In this document: one piece after another, positions 16,513-25,612 of the stretch
Layout of the letters: every line of letters starts with the position of its first letter
How positions within the stretch are numbered: the stretch's first letter is position 1
The notes under the pieces: generated by a model
What the model saw: the letters and a program-made list of their open reading frames with translations, nothing else
What the model was told of the DNA's origin: nothing
Database searches by the model: none
NCBI GenBank assembly: GCA_024234615.1
Contig: JACKNY010000001.1
Span: forward strand, 958,501 to 1,022,500
DNA: 64,000 nucleotides
DNA from: Pseudomonadales bacterium
GTDB lineage: Bacteria > Pseudomonadota > Gammaproteobacteria > Pseudomonadales > IMCC2047
Direction: 5' to 3'
Position numbers and translations under genes: made by a program

Positions 16513-17942
16513 TGGGATGGGTCAACGAAGTCTTTTAATGATATTTTACCCTCGCCTCTGGCACGGAGTCGTTCAAACTGAATTCGTTGTTCAGGCTTAT
16601 TCAATGGAGGTTTTGTGGCGTCAATACCCCAGCGACTACCGGAGCGAAGCTTGGTTTTTTCTAAGCCGGTAATCATTTTGCCTAGCGGTTCCAAGTCAAA
16701 AGATCGCATATCCTCCAACACAATGAGATCCTTGGCTGGATCGGCTCTGATAGAGAGGGCATAGATAAGCTCATTGGCGTCTTGAATATTGACGTCTTGA
16801 TCCACTGCAATAGCCATTCTCGGCAGGAATGGCATCGACAATGCTGTGAGTAAGGCATCACGTACTTCTTCACGACAATTTGCAGTCATCTGAATGGCGG
16901 CGCAGTTGATGGCTGAATGCATGGGGACGGCTACATCATGTACGTTTATACCTTTGCTGCGTAGCATGTTGTAAAGCAGAGGCGCGATATAAAACTCACA
17001 AATGCCGTGATGATCGGTAAATCGTGTGGGTTGAATATGTCGATAGATAGGGTCTTTGCGCATACTGATCGCAGTAACATCAAAAAAAATTTCTTCGCCA
17101 ATAATCGGGCTATGGGTGTCCGTGTGTGCAGATGTGTGGATATATGGCCCTGGATTCGGGTCTAGGTAACCTTCGATCACTATTTCTGCGTAGGCCGGCA
17201 CCTGCATATCTATTGTTTCACAGTTAACCAATGGAACTGGCTCACCCAGTAATGTGGCGGCCATATGTAACTCACTAAACCCAGGGTGCGGACCGGTATA
17301 GACTGCGGCCAGCTCATAGGCGGGATGGCAGCCGATTACCATAGCCATTGGTATCGGTTCGTTATGAGCTTGGTAACTTTCGATATTACGCCAAGTGTGT
17401 GACGATAATAGGTAACATTGTCCGCGCTGAGGGCCTGCCACTTGCACCATCGAGTAGGAACAATTGTGTATATTCGCCCCTCGTTCTTTAGTAATAATAA
17501 TGGCGCCACTTATCGTTGGTATATGAAAGTCAGAGGGCTTTAGGTTTAGGTGAGGAACCTCTATACCCTCGCTGGGTGTTGGTGCGGGCAAACGTGTCAA
17601 ATCGGCGTCTTTGCCTAGCCATAGGGTTTCTTTAACGGGCCCTGTTGCAATTTGAACAGTCTCTCCCGGCCCTTTAAGTAGACACGCCGCATAATCCTGC
17701 ATGACCCGGTCAGGTTTCGAGTTTAATGCGATCGCTTGATGGGTACGATTAGTCAGTAGGGCATCAACTAGACGCCAGCCCGGATAACCATCAATATTAT
17801 TAAACAAAAGAGGTCGTCTGGCCGCTGAGCAAAGCGCAGGAATTTCGGTATCAAGACTCACTTGTTTGGAGACGGAATCTATCTTATCCAATGCTGCGAC
17901 ATCCGCCAGATAACTTCTTAAATCTGCTTGACGATAATCCAT
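16509..17942 (-). CDS. UbiD-family protein lacking the catalytic E-R-E residues
   Basis: The 477-residue protein has the UbiD fold signature along its whole length, for example LPAPTPSEGIEVPHLNL, GCHPAYELAA, LGEPVPLVNCETIDMQVPA and EIVIEGYLDPNPGPY. Aligned by eye with the other UbiD gene, R158 becomes M165, and the glutamates E264 and E269 become P264 and H269. Canonical prenyl-FMN chemistry is therefore unlikely, or is done differently. It may be a non-catalytic partner of the intact UbiD downstream, as in multi-subunit phenylphosphate carboxylases; that is inference. It lies between a YkgJ-like gene (46 bases) and the GIY-YIG gene (4-base overlap). Confidence 0.85.
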   Translation of the reverse strand: MDYRQADLRSYLADVAALDKIDSVSKQVSLDTEIPALCSAARRPLLFNNIDGYPGWRLVDALLTNRTHQAIALNSKPDRVMQDYAACLLKGPGETVQIATGPVKETLWLGKDADLTRLPAPTPSEGIEVPHLNLKPSDFHIPTISGAIIITKERGANIHNCSYSMVQVAGPQRGQCYLLSSHTWRNIESYQAHNEPIPMAMVIGCHPAYELAAVYTGPHPGFSELHMAATLLGEPVPLVNCETIDMQVPAYAEIVIEGYLDPNPGPYIHTSAHTDTHSPIIGEEIFFDVTAISMRKDPIYRHIQPTRFTDHHGICEFYIAPLLYNMLRSKGINVHDVAVPMHSAINCAAIQMTANCREEVRDALLTALSMPFLPRMAIAVDQDVNIQDANELIYALSIRADPAKDLIVLEDMRSFDLEPLGKMITGLEKTKLRSGSRWGIDATKPPLNKPEQRIQFERLRARGEGKISLKDFVDPSH

Positions 17943-17988
17943 CGAAATACCTCCGGAATCTTAAAATGCGTCGCTATTTTAGTTAATG

Positions 17989-18528
17989 TTAATGTAAGTC
18001 AGGCTGATTTTTTTGGTCTAGGATCGACACAAGTAGCGAGCGTAACTCGACAGCTCCGTCGATGGGACGTTGATTATTAACACGAAGTTGAATGTTGATC
18101 GCGCGCTCCATGATATCGCTGGCGATACGCTGATATTCAACGGGTAACTCGTCAAAATCAGAGGCATTCAACATGGCCTTACAGCATTTGTTATCAGGAC
18201 TGACAACTGATCGGCAGGCGATAGGACGGACTTCATAAACGAGACACCTTTTGTTTTTGAGCAGGGGGCAGGGCCATGCTTTTTGTTCGGCGAGGTGATG
18301 TGGTAGAGCGTTGATTTCCCGAGCCTGATTTTTTATCTTCCGTACGATTTGTGCAAACTCTTTATCGCTCGTTCGTTGTCGAGCAAGATCCAAAATAGCG
18401 TCACCGTCGGCGGCATGGGTTAATACGACTAATTGATGGCAGCACCAGGAGCAACCTGGTTGACAGTCTACCTTTAGAGTGCCGATCTCTTTTGCGATAA
18501 TGGCATCTACCTGCATAGTCATCCTCAT
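17989..18528 (-). CDS. YkgJ-family cysteine cluster protein
   Basis: The 179-residue protein carries CQPGCSWCC near residues 23-31 and CPLLKNKRCLVYEVRPIACR at about 82-101, the CxxxCxxCC and CPxL...C...RPxxCR pattern of YkgJ/UPF0153, thought to bind zinc or an iron-sulfur cluster. Function is unknown. It lies 46 bases upstream of the degenerate UbiD gene on the same strand and probably heads that operon. The first ATG is used; a second ATG lies two codons later (MRMTM). Confidence 0.85.
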   Translation of the reverse strand: MRMTMQVDAIIAKEIGTLKVDCQPGCSWCCHQLVVLTHAADGDAILDLARQRTSDKEFAQIVRKIKNQAREINALPHHLAEQKAWPCPLLKNKRCLVYEVRPIACRSVVSPDNKCCKAMLNASDFDELPVEYQRIASDIMERAINIQLRVNNQRPIDGAVELRSLLVSILDQKNQPDLH

Positions 18529-18772
18529 AGCTTGTTATACTTTGGTCGGAATGGAACTTAATATTGATCTATGGCTACTCTAACCTCTTTGCATAGCGTT
18601 AACAAATGAGTGTTGTGTGGGGTCTGGCAGAAGATATCAGGCATGATGTTGTGATTGGAGGGGCGTTTTTAGGTATCCTCCATGAGTTATACACTGCCAT
18701 ATTTTAGTTGCCTTAATTGTTATCTATGCTTAACTTGATCCAGATTAACTCGATAATAAGGCATATAAATCA

Positions 18773-19183
18773 ATGGATAAAGACCTGAGAAATAGCAGGC
18801 TTGGTAGTAATTCGGTACTTGCATTGGATTTTATCGCGGCCTGTAATGCCCGTGATACGGATAAAATGATGTCTTTTTTTGACGATAACAGCTGCTATCA
18901 CAACATTCCGCTTGAGCCTATCCTGGGAGCGGTGGCGATTCGGGCGGTGTTGGAACCCTTTTTTTTACAAACCGAGAGGGTTGACTGGGTAGTTAAGCAT
19001 GTGGCTGAAACCAATATGGGCGTGGTTTTAGTGGAGCGGCTGGATCGGTTTTTAATTGATCATAAATGGATAGAGTTGCCCGTCATGGGTGTGTTCGAGT
19101 TTGAAAATACTATGATTAGAAGCTGGCGTGATTATTTTGACTTGAACCAAATACACGCTGGCGCAAAGAAGTCTACTCGCTAG
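18773..19183 (+). CDS. Limonene-1,2-epoxide hydrolase-like protein (SnoaL-like fold)
   Basis: The 136-residue protein matches the small epoxide hydrolase family: CYHNIPLEPILG, then VVLVERLDRF and LPVMGVFEFENTMIRSWRDYFDLNQI. The Arg-Asp and second Asp of the known catalytic triad are visible in ERLDRF and WRDYFD. The natural substrate is unknown; an epoxide or a lactone is plausible. It is a single plus-strand gene whose last 11 bases overlap the end of the converging msrB gene. Confidence 0.87.
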   Translation: MDKDLRNSRLGSNSVLALDFIAACNARDTDKMMSFFDDNSCYHNIPLEPILGAVAIRAVLEPFFLQTERVDWVVKHVAETNMGVVLVERLDRFLIDHKWIELPVMGVFEFENTMIRSWRDYFDLNQIHAGAKKSTR

Positions 19184-19664
19184 TTTCTTTTGGCTTGAAA
19201 TGAAGAGCTAAACCATTATTACACCAGCGCTGACCGCTTGGTCGCGGGCCGTCGTCAAACAGATGTCCCTGGTGACCGCCGCACCGTGCACAGTGATATT
19301 CTGTGCGTGGATAGATAATTCGATAATCAGTTTTAGTTTCCATATGGCCAGGAATGGATTGGAAAAAGCTAGGCCAGCCAGTGCCGCTGTCATATTTTGC
19401 AGAGGATTCAAACAGTGGCAGATCGCAACCAGCACAATGATAGGTTCCTTCGCGTTTTTCGTTATTTAAAGGGCTGCTATATGGGTATTCTGTTCCTTCT
19501 TCGCGTAGAATTCTGAACCGTTCAGGAGTAAGTTTTTTTCGCCATTGTTCTTTCGAAAGTGTTATAGGCTGAATTTTTCCATGGTGAGCGAAGGTGCCCA
19601 TCGGCATGAGGCATGGTAAAAATCCAACGAGTATTCCTTTTATAATAAACTGTCGACGATTCAC
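19173..19664 (-). CDS. msrB: Peptide methionine (R)-S-oxide reductase MsrB with export signal
   Basis: MsrB reduces the R epimer of methionine sulfoxide. The zinc cysteines are C77, C80, C125 and C128, and the catalytic cysteine is C148 in RWCNNGLALHF. Residues 1-27 form an export signal with a twin-arginine-like start (NRRQFIIKG), a hydrophobic stretch and a possible cleavage after TFA, so it probably acts in the periplasm. A cysteine (C18) in the signal is not in a good lipobox. msrA, also exported, is 1.9 kb away on the same strand with cmoB-cmoA between. Confidence 0.92.
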   Translation of the reverse strand: MNRRQFIIKGILVGFLPCLMPMGTFAHHGKIQPITLSKEQWRKKLTPERFRILREEGTEYPYSSPLNNEKREGTYHCAGCDLPLFESSAKYDSGTGWPSFFQSIPGHMETKTDYRIIYPRTEYHCARCGGHQGHLFDDGPRPSGQRWCNNGLALHFKPKETSE

Positions 19665-19745
19665 ATATAAGCCTCAGGTTGAAGGAGTAACAGTAAGATG
19701 CGTCTGGCGCCAGTAAGTTCCAGCATTAAATTACCGAAAACTCCT

Positions 19746-20720
19746 TTACCTTGGATTGCGAGCAACGAAAGTTGCGCGTAACGGAGCGGGGTAGCCTTCG
19801 ATAGTAAGATGAGGATTATCAGGGGCCAAGTAGTCCTCAAGCGAATGAAACCTCATCCAGTCTGTAGTTCTTTGTTCGGTAGTTGTCGTTTGACTTATAT
19901 CGACTAGTTTTACCTCGTCAAAACCCACGCGCTCTAACCATCCAGCGAGGGTGGTAGTGCTGGGAATAAACCAGACATTGCGCATCTGCGCATAACGGTT
20001 GGCGGGAACTAAAACATGGTTTTGGCCGCCTTCTATTACCAGTGTTTCCAGCACCAATTCTCCACCCGCGACCAGGCATTGCTTGAGTTCCTCCAAGTGA
20101 TCAAAAGGAGAACGGCGATGATATAGCACTCCCATGGAAAAAACCGTATCAAAGGCAGCCATGCGAGCAGGTAGGTCTTCGCCCCGCAAGGGAAGGTAAT
20201 CGATAGGATAGTTATTTGCAAAACGCTTCATAATTAAAAACTGCATCATAAATTTTTGCGAGGGATCGACACCTAATACCCAGCGAGGTTGCTCTGCTAA
20301 CATTTGCCAGCCGTAATAGGCATTACCACAACCGATATCTAGAATTTTACGGTTTTTGAGCGATTGAATATGAGGTAGCACTCGCTGCCATTTTAGGTTA
20401 GAACGCCACTCGGTATCGATCTCAATGCCAAACAAATTAAACGGCCCTTTCCGCCAGGGGTGAAACAATTTGAGGCAGTCAAGCAGCTGGTCTTTGCTTT
20501 GCGGTTCAATTGGTTTGGTGGAGGAGATACTAATGCTGTCGCCAAACTGAATCGGTTGTGCGGCAATTGCTGGTAACGCAGCAATTGCTTCTAGCCAATG
20601 GCTAAGCTCACCGTGATAGTGCTGGTGGAATCGTGTATCAAGAATACAACGAAATTCATCCTCAAATCGGCCTAAACCATTTTCTAAGGCGCGCTTATAA
20701 AAATCTTTAAAATCAATCAT
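19746..20720 (-). CDS. cmoB: tRNA U34 carboxymethyltransferase CmoB
   Basis: CmoB transfers the carboxymethyl group of carboxy-SAM to 5-hydroxyuridine at tRNA position 34, giving cmo5U. Family stretches are HPWRKGPFNLFGIEIDTEWRS in pieces, the SAM-fold motif ILDIGCGNAYYGW, GVDPS, and SMGVLYHRRSPFDHL. The length (324 aa) is normal. Its start overlaps the cmoA stop by 4 bases, giving a coupled cmoA-cmoB operon. Confidence 0.95.
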   Translation of the reverse strand: MIDFKDFYKRALENGLGRFEDEFRCILDTRFHQHYHGELSHWLEAIAALPAIAAQPIQFGDSISISSTKPIEPQSKDQLLDCLKLFHPWRKGPFNLFGIEIDTEWRSNLKWQRVLPHIQSLKNRKILDIGCGNAYYGWQMLAEQPRWVLGVDPSQKFMMQFLIMKRFANNYPIDYLPLRGEDLPARMAAFDTVFSMGVLYHRRSPFDHLEELKQCLVAGGELVLETLVIEGGQNHVLVPANRYAQMRNVWFIPSTTTLAGWLERVGFDEVKLVDISQTTTTEQRTTDWMRFHSLEDYLAPDNPHLTIEGYPAPLRATFVARNPR

Positions 20721-21442
20721 TTTCTAGCGATAAGCGAGGTGAATCCGAAGCACTTGTACCAGCTGGTTATTTGTTGAAAACCGGCTTGTCCTAATCTCTC
20801 TTGGTGAATTTCAATGGGCTCCGGGATCAAGACATTTTCTAAAGCGTTACGTTTTTGTGCTACTTCCAATTCCGAATAACCTCTGATGCGTTTGAAGTGA
20901 TGATAGAGGTCCGTCAGCATCTCCTGGTCTTGGTATTCCGACTCTTTCATTTTCTCAGATAAAACTAAAACCCCACCTGGGTTCAGCCCATTAAATATTT
21001 TATATAGCAATGGTAAGCGTTGATCTGGAGAAATAAACATCAGAGTGAAATTCATGATGACCAGGGAAGCGTTACTTATCTCTGTTGTGAGAATATCTTC
21101 ACAGCGTATATCAACGGGTGTGACAGCGGTATCGGCGTTAATGATATCTTGGCACCGCAGCGTCATCGCTTGGGCATTGTCGACGGCAATTATTTTGCAG
21201 GAGCTATCGGGAAGATTATGGCGAACACTCAAAGTGGCTGCACCGAGTGAACAGCCGAGGTCGTAACACTGTGTATTTGGACGGACAAATTCGCGCGTAA
21301 TAACGCCAATCATTTCGAGCATCATGCGGTAACCGGGCACCGAACGAACGATCATGTCGCTGAACACTTCTGCGACCGCATCATCGAAACGGAAGGCATC
21401 TATTTGATCACGTGGTGATGCGTAAATTTGGTCTTTTTTCAC
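20717..21442 (-). CDS. cmoA: Carboxy-S-adenosyl-L-methionine synthase CmoA
   Basis: CmoA makes carboxy-SAM from SAM and prephenate for CmoB. The N-terminal DQIYASPRDQIDAFRFDDAV in pieces is family-specific, followed by the SAM motif CYDLGCSLGAATLS, IAVDNAQAM and NFTLMFISPDQR. The 241-residue length is typical. It is the first gene of the cmoAB pair. Confidence 0.95.
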   Translation of the reverse strand: MKKDQIYASPRDQIDAFRFDDAVAEVFSDMIVRSVPGYRMMLEMIGVITREFVRPNTQCYDLGCSLGAATLSVRHNLPDSSCKIIAVDNAQAMTLRCQDIINADTAVTPVDIRCEDILTTEISNASLVIMNFTLMFISPDQRLPLLYKIFNGLNPGGVLVLSEKMKESEYQDQEMLTDLYHHFKRIRGYSELEVAQKRNALENVLIPEPIEIHQERLGQAGFQQITSWYKCFGFTSLIARK

Positions 21443-21532
21443 AGTTGTCTTAACGGCTCAATCTTAGCGTTCAATAGGGTCGCGATTGTAGCAGAACAGC
21501 CGAGCGGAAGGAAAAGCCAAGTGTTTGATAGG

Positions 21533-22138
21533 TTACTTTTTACCCCAAAGTGCTTCTAATCGTTTATCTCGACCGCAACCATAGCGGTAATATTTGTAGC
21601 GGATCGGATTTTTTATGTAGTAATCCTGGTGGTAGTCTTCTGCTGGATAAAAGATATCCGCTGCGGTAATTTCAGTGACAATATCCTCGGTAAAGGGCTT
21701 CCTAGTGATTAAAGACTGCTTCGATTGCTCGGCTAGCTCTCTTTGGGTGTCATTATGGTAAAAGATAGCCGTACGGTACTGGCTACCGCTGTCACAGAAC
21801 TGCCGGTTCACAACAGTGGGGTCGATGTTATGCCAAAAAGTTTCCAACAATGTTTGATAACTTATTTTGTCGGGGTCATAGAGGACTTGCACTGCTTCGG
21901 CATGGCCGGAACGGCCGGAAGAAACTTGCTCATAATTTGGGTTTTTCTGTTCACCTCCGGTGTAGCCGGAAGTCGTGCTAACCACCCCCTCCAATTTATC
22001 GAAAGGCGGTTCCATGCACCAGAAACAGCCCCCGGCAAATGTCGCTTTGACTAGGTTTGTTTGCGCTGAGGTAAGGGTTGGATATAAACCGGCGCAGGTG
22101 AGGGCAAGTAGGAAACAAATTGATTTGATGACGTCCAT
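21533..22138 (-). CDS. msrA: Peptide methionine (S)-S-oxide reductase MsrA with signal peptide
   Basis: MsrA reduces the S epimer of methionine sulfoxide. The catalytic motif GGCFWCMEPPF lies at about residues 36-46, and a C-terminal cysteine in YRYGCGRDKRLEALWG can serve as the resolving residue. Residues 1-25 form a Sec signal peptide with cleavage expected after TSA, so the enzyme is periplasmic. Together with exported MsrB it would repair both sulfoxide epimers in envelope proteins. Confidence 0.94.
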   Translation of the reverse strand: MDVIKSICFLLALTCAGLYPTLTSAQTNLVKATFAGGCFWCMEPPFDKLEGVVSTTSGYTGGEQKNPNYEQVSSGRSGHAEAVQVLYDPDKISYQTLLETFWHNIDPTVVNRQFCDSGSQYRTAIFYHNDTQRELAEQSKQSLITRKPFTEDIVTEITAADIFYPAEDYHQDYYIKNPIRYKYYRYGCGRDKRLEALWGKK

Positions 22139-22278
22139 TCGTATTTCCGGAATCGGCTCTGGCCAAGTTAAAATAACGTTACCTGTGATGGGACTACATC
22201 GCTAACTATTAGTTGCAATCACTGGAAAAAGATTGAATCATGTGTGGCTGATTATTATGACTATTGCAGGACTCAAGC

Positions 22279-22989
22279 GTGATCAAACTATACAATTTCG
22301 GTCAGTTTGGCGAGTTACCTGACCCCAGTCCTTTTTGCTTAAAGGTCGATATTTACTTACGCATGGCGGGGCTCAACTTTGAATGCGTATCCGGTATAGA
22401 TAATTTAAAAAAGGCGCCGAAGGGAAAGTTGCCCTTTATCGAAGATGAGGGAAAGATAGTAGCAGATTCAGAGTTTATTATTGCTTACCTCAAGGAGCGT
22501 TATGGCGATGCGCTGGATGGGCATTTAAACCCAGAGCAAAAAGCGACGGCACATGCTTTTGTCAAGATGATGGATGAGAATCTCTATTGGTGTTTGGTTT
22601 GGTCACGCTGGGCCAGCAATGAAATTTGGCCTCAATTAAAAGAAAGTTTCTTTGGTAAGCTACCCTTTTTTCTTAAGGATATGGTGGCGAAAAAGGTCAG
22701 AAAAGATGTCATCAAAAGTTTGCGTGGGCAAGGGTTAGGGCGGCATTCTGAACAGGAAATCAAACAGATTTTGGCGGCCGACCTTAAGGCATTGTCGGAC
22801 TTTCTGGGCGATAAATCTTTCTTCTTCGGTGGTCAGGCCACGACTTTGGATGCCGTCGCCTATGGGTTTCTAGCTGAGCTGGCGCTTGCGCCGTTACAAT
22901 CTTCCTTGACGAAAATGGTCAAAAGCTACCCCAATTTAGTGAGTTTTTGCCACCGTATTCAAAAAACCTACTATTCAATAGAGAGCTAA
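22279..22989 (+). CDS. Glutathione S-transferase-like protein (metaxin/Fax type)
   Basis: The protein has a thioredoxin-like N-terminal domain (IKLYNFGQFGELPDPSPFCLKV, in pieces; then KAPKGKLPFIEDEGKIVADSEFI) and an all-helical C-terminal GST domain. This arrangement matches the Tom37/metaxin/failed-axon-connections group rather than classical GSTs. Function in bacteria is unknown. I chose GTG 22279, which has CAGGA (22267-22271) 7 bases upstream; TTG 22264 would add five residues. The next gene starts right at its stop. Confidence 0.82.
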   Translation: MIKLYNFGQFGELPDPSPFCLKVDIYLRMAGLNFECVSGIDNLKKAPKGKLPFIEDEGKIVADSEFIIAYLKERYGDALDGHLNPEQKATAHAFVKMMDENLYWCLVWSRWASNEIWPQLKESFFGKLPFFLKDMVAKKVRKDVIKSLRGQGLGRHSEQEIKQILAADLKALSDFLGDKSFFFGGQATTLDAVAYGFLAELALAPLQSSLTKMVKSYPNLVSFCHRIQKTYYSIES

Positions 22990-23469
22990 ATGAGATTTAC
23001 TGGCGCTAAAAAAATTCGCTACATGGTGTTTCTAGTTGGGGCGTTGCTGGCCGTTAGCGGCTGTGGCCACTTGCGTACGGATTTTGAGGATCCTCGTGTT
23101 AAAGTGGTCTCACTACAGGCCTTGCCGGCGGAGGGAATGGAGCAAAGCTTTGCGATCGGATTGCGTATTTCCAATCCGAATGCATTTGCGCTCAATCTTG
23201 TTGGGATGAGTTATAGTCTCCGCCTACAGGGCTATGATCTACTGGATGGCGTTGCCAACAATATCCCTGAAATTCCAGCCTATTCGGAGGTGCCAATTGA
23301 GGTCAAAGCGACTGTCAATATGCTTAATGGCTTGCGCTTTATTCGCACCATTCTGACCGCACCACAAAGCACGATTCAATATGAATTGGCGGCTAAGCTG
23401 GCGCTTGATTCACGGCTGCTTCCGACGATTCGTCTCGTTGAAAAGGGTAACATCGCGTTGACTCAATAA
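22990..23469 (+). CDS. LEA14-like (LEA type 2) lipoprotein
   Basis: The 159-residue protein has a lipoprotein signal with SGC at residues 23-25 and a single beta-rich domain with FAIGLRISNPNAFALNLVGMSYSLRLQGYDL in pieces, the hallmark of water-stress/LEA14 domains. It should be anchored to the outer or inner membrane. The function of bacterial homologues is unknown. It begins directly after the GST-like gene stop (TAAATG), so the pair is co-transcribed. Confidence 0.82.
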   Translation: MRFTGAKKIRYMVFLVGALLAVSGCGHLRTDFEDPRVKVVSLQALPAEGMEQSFAIGLRISNPNAFALNLVGMSYSLRLQGYDLLDGVANNIPEIPAYSEVPIEVKATVNMLNGLRFIRTILTAPQSTIQYELAAKLALDSRLLPTIRLVEKGNIALTQ

Positions 23470-23612
23470 TTAATTTTGGCAGTTGTTTTTCAACGATGTT
23501 TACTAACGTTGGCCAGGCGCTAATCTGGCTCCTAAAATAAAGAGATTCCCTTGCATTGTATTAACCTGAAGTTTCCTACCATTGCTCACTTGTATTTGAA
23601 GTTGTGACGAGA

Positions 23613-24809
23613 ATGTCTCAGAACAGCCGCTTTTTTATTCCCGCTTTAGGCATGCTATCGGCGCTGGTTGCCATGGCGATGGATATGTACCTACCGAGCC
23701 TACCGCAGATCGCCAAGGATTTAGAGGCTGATTTTGGGCTAGTACAACAAACTTTGAGTGTTTTTCTGATTGGGATTGCCTTCAGTCAGATATTCTATGG
23801 TCCTATCTCGGATCGTTTTGGTCGGCGCTGGGTGTTATTTACCGGAGTCAGCGTATTTGGTTTAGTGAGTGCATTTTGCGCGCAGTCCACTAATATCGAT
23901 CAACTGATACATTTGCGCTGGCTGCAGGCGTTAGGCGCTGGTGCTGGTAGTGTGATTGTTGCCGCTATCGTGCGCGATCTTTACCAGGGACAGCAGGCGG
24001 CACGTGTTATGTCCTACGTTATTATGGTGATGATGGTGGTGCCGTTACTTGCGCCGCTTATTGGCGGCTATGTGCTGATATGGCTCGGCTGGCGGGCAAT
24101 TTTTTGGCTGTTGGTCTGCTTGGGCTTTATCTGCGCTTGGACAGTGGTAGCGATAATACCGGAGACAAACCCACCAGAACGTCGCCAATCTTTAAGTTTG
24201 GGCCGTGTGCTGAGTAACTACCGACATATACTGTCACATTCAAAGGCGATGGGTTTTAATCTTTGCTCAGCATTTAGTTATGGTTGTTTGTTTGCTTTTA
24301 TTTCGGGCTCGCCGTACCTCTATATTGAATACTTTGGCATATCCCCTGAGTTTTATGGTTACCTATTTGGCTGTAATATTGTCCTGACAATGATCTGTGC
24401 CTATTTGAACAGCCAACTGATTGGACGATTCAGCAGTCAATCACTATTGCTGGGTAGCGTATTGGTTCAGGTCGTGGCCTGTAGTTGTTTGATGCTCATC
24501 AGTCTTTTTCATTTCGGCGGTGTGGTTGGTACACTTATCCCTATTATCCTCTGTGTCGGCATGATTGGGATGATTAGCGCGAATGCCACCGCCTCAATGT
24601 TGAGCTACTTCACTATAGCGACAGGCACGGCATCCGGTGTATTAAGCGTTAGCCGTTTTGGAATTGCCGGAATTGCATCAGCGGCTGTTGGCTTTCTGCA
24701 TGATGGCAGCAATCTGGTGATGCCTGGCGTGATGCTCTTTTGCGTGTTAGTTTCTTTGGGCGCACTAGTACTGCTGGCGGGAGTGCGTTCTTTTCGCCAG
24801 ACTCCCTAA
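23613..24809 (+). CDS. MFS drug resistance transporter, Bcr/CflA family
   Basis: The protein has twelve predicted membrane segments. MDMYLPSLPQIAKDL in the first segment and FGPISDRFGRR-like YGPISDRFGRRWVL in loop 2-3 are typical of Bcr/CflA drug/H+ antiporters, as is the RWLQALGAGAGSVIVAAIVRD stretch in pieces. Substrates are unknown. ATG 23613 is preceded by ACGAGA; GTG 23604, three codons upstream, is possible. It stands alone between the LEA14 gene and the converging SIMPL gene. Confidence 0.9.
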   Translation: MSQNSRFFIPALGMLSALVAMAMDMYLPSLPQIAKDLEADFGLVQQTLSVFLIGIAFSQIFYGPISDRFGRRWVLFTGVSVFGLVSAFCAQSTNIDQLIHLRWLQALGAGAGSVIVAAIVRDLYQGQQAARVMSYVIMVMMVVPLLAPLIGGYVLIWLGWRAIFWLLVCLGFICAWTVVAIIPETNPPERRQSLSLGRVLSNYRHILSHSKAMGFNLCSAFSYGCLFAFISGSPYLYIEYFGISPEFYGYLFGCNIVLTMICAYLNSQLIGRFSSQSLLLGSVLVQVVACSCLMLISLFHFGGVVGTLIPIILCVGMIGMISANATASMLSYFTIATGTASGVLSVSRFGIAGIASAAVGFLHDGSNLVMPGVMLFCVLVSLGALVLLAGVRSFRQTP

Positions 24810-24825
24810 TCAATCCTCCGGCTGA

Positions 24826-25536
24826 TCAGTCCTCAAGCTTGAATCTAACCAATAGGTGTTTGGTTAGCTCGATGTCACCCGTCGGGTAGGCGGCGTCCGA
24901 ACTCTCCGCCGTCGCAGCCATGCGCATTGGCGTGTGGATAGGCATTGGCGGGGCATTACCTGTTTCGCTAATCCAGAGTACCTCGCCGAGCTTGCTGTTA
25001 GCCTGCTGTGCTAGCAGTGTGGCTTTTTGTTTGGCATTTTGAAATGCCTTGAGCATGGCGTCATTTTCGAGCGACTCACGATTACTGAAATCCAGTGTAA
25101 GGCTGCCGCTATGGCTGGCGCCGATGCCAACTGCGCCATCTAACAGGCGTGGGTATTGCTGTAGGTCGCGTACTTTCACCTCAACCGCTCGACTGACGTT
25201 GTAACCGATCAGCTCACGATTACGTTTGTAATCATATTCCGGGTAAACGTTGAGCTTGGCGGCATGAATATCCGCCTCTTTTATGCCCAGTTTTTGACAG
25301 AGTTTCAGCAGATTGGTTACCTGGGTATCAATGAGGGTTTTGCCCTGCGCAGCTTGGTTGGCGCGTTGTGAAAACGTGAACGAGGTAGTGGCCATATCGG
25401 GTTGTTGGGTGATTTTCCCCATGCCGCTGACTTCAACCTGTCGCAATGGTGGGGGTAGTCTTGCGTCGGCAGCAGCAAATTCCGAAAATGCAAATAAGCA
25501 AAGTAAGAGAGTGGTTGGCGCTAATATTTTTCTCAT
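24826..25536 (-). CDS. SIMPL domain (DUF541) periplasmic protein
   Basis: From ATG 25536 (AAGG upstream) the 236-residue protein has a Sec signal peptide (LLLCLFAFSEFAAADA) followed by a SIMPL domain: VEVSGMGKITQQPDMATTSF, the repeat IGYNVSRAVEVKVRDL, and LDFSNRESLENDAMLKAF in pieces. E. coli YggE, of the same family, lowers oxidative damage; the mechanism is unknown. The gene lies 76 bases downstream of rep on the same strand. ATG 25545 is another start. Confidence 0.87.
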   Translation of the reverse strand: MRKILAPTTLLLCLFAFSEFAAADARLPPPLRQVEVSGMGKITQQPDMATTSFTFSQRANQAAQGKTLIDTQVTNLLKLCQKLGIKEADIHAAKLNVYPEYDYKRNRELIGYNVSRAVEVKVRDLQQYPRLLDGAVGIGASHSGSLTLDFSNRESLENDAMLKAFQNAKQKATLLAQQANSKLGEVLWISETGNAPPMPIHTPMRMAATAESSDAAYPTGDIELTKHLLVRFKLED

Positions 25537-25612
25537 CAGATGCATCCTTCTATCTTGGTAGGCTGTGGTTAGAGATGACATTCGCTAAGGAGTTCCAGTA
25601 ATTTGGAGGCTT

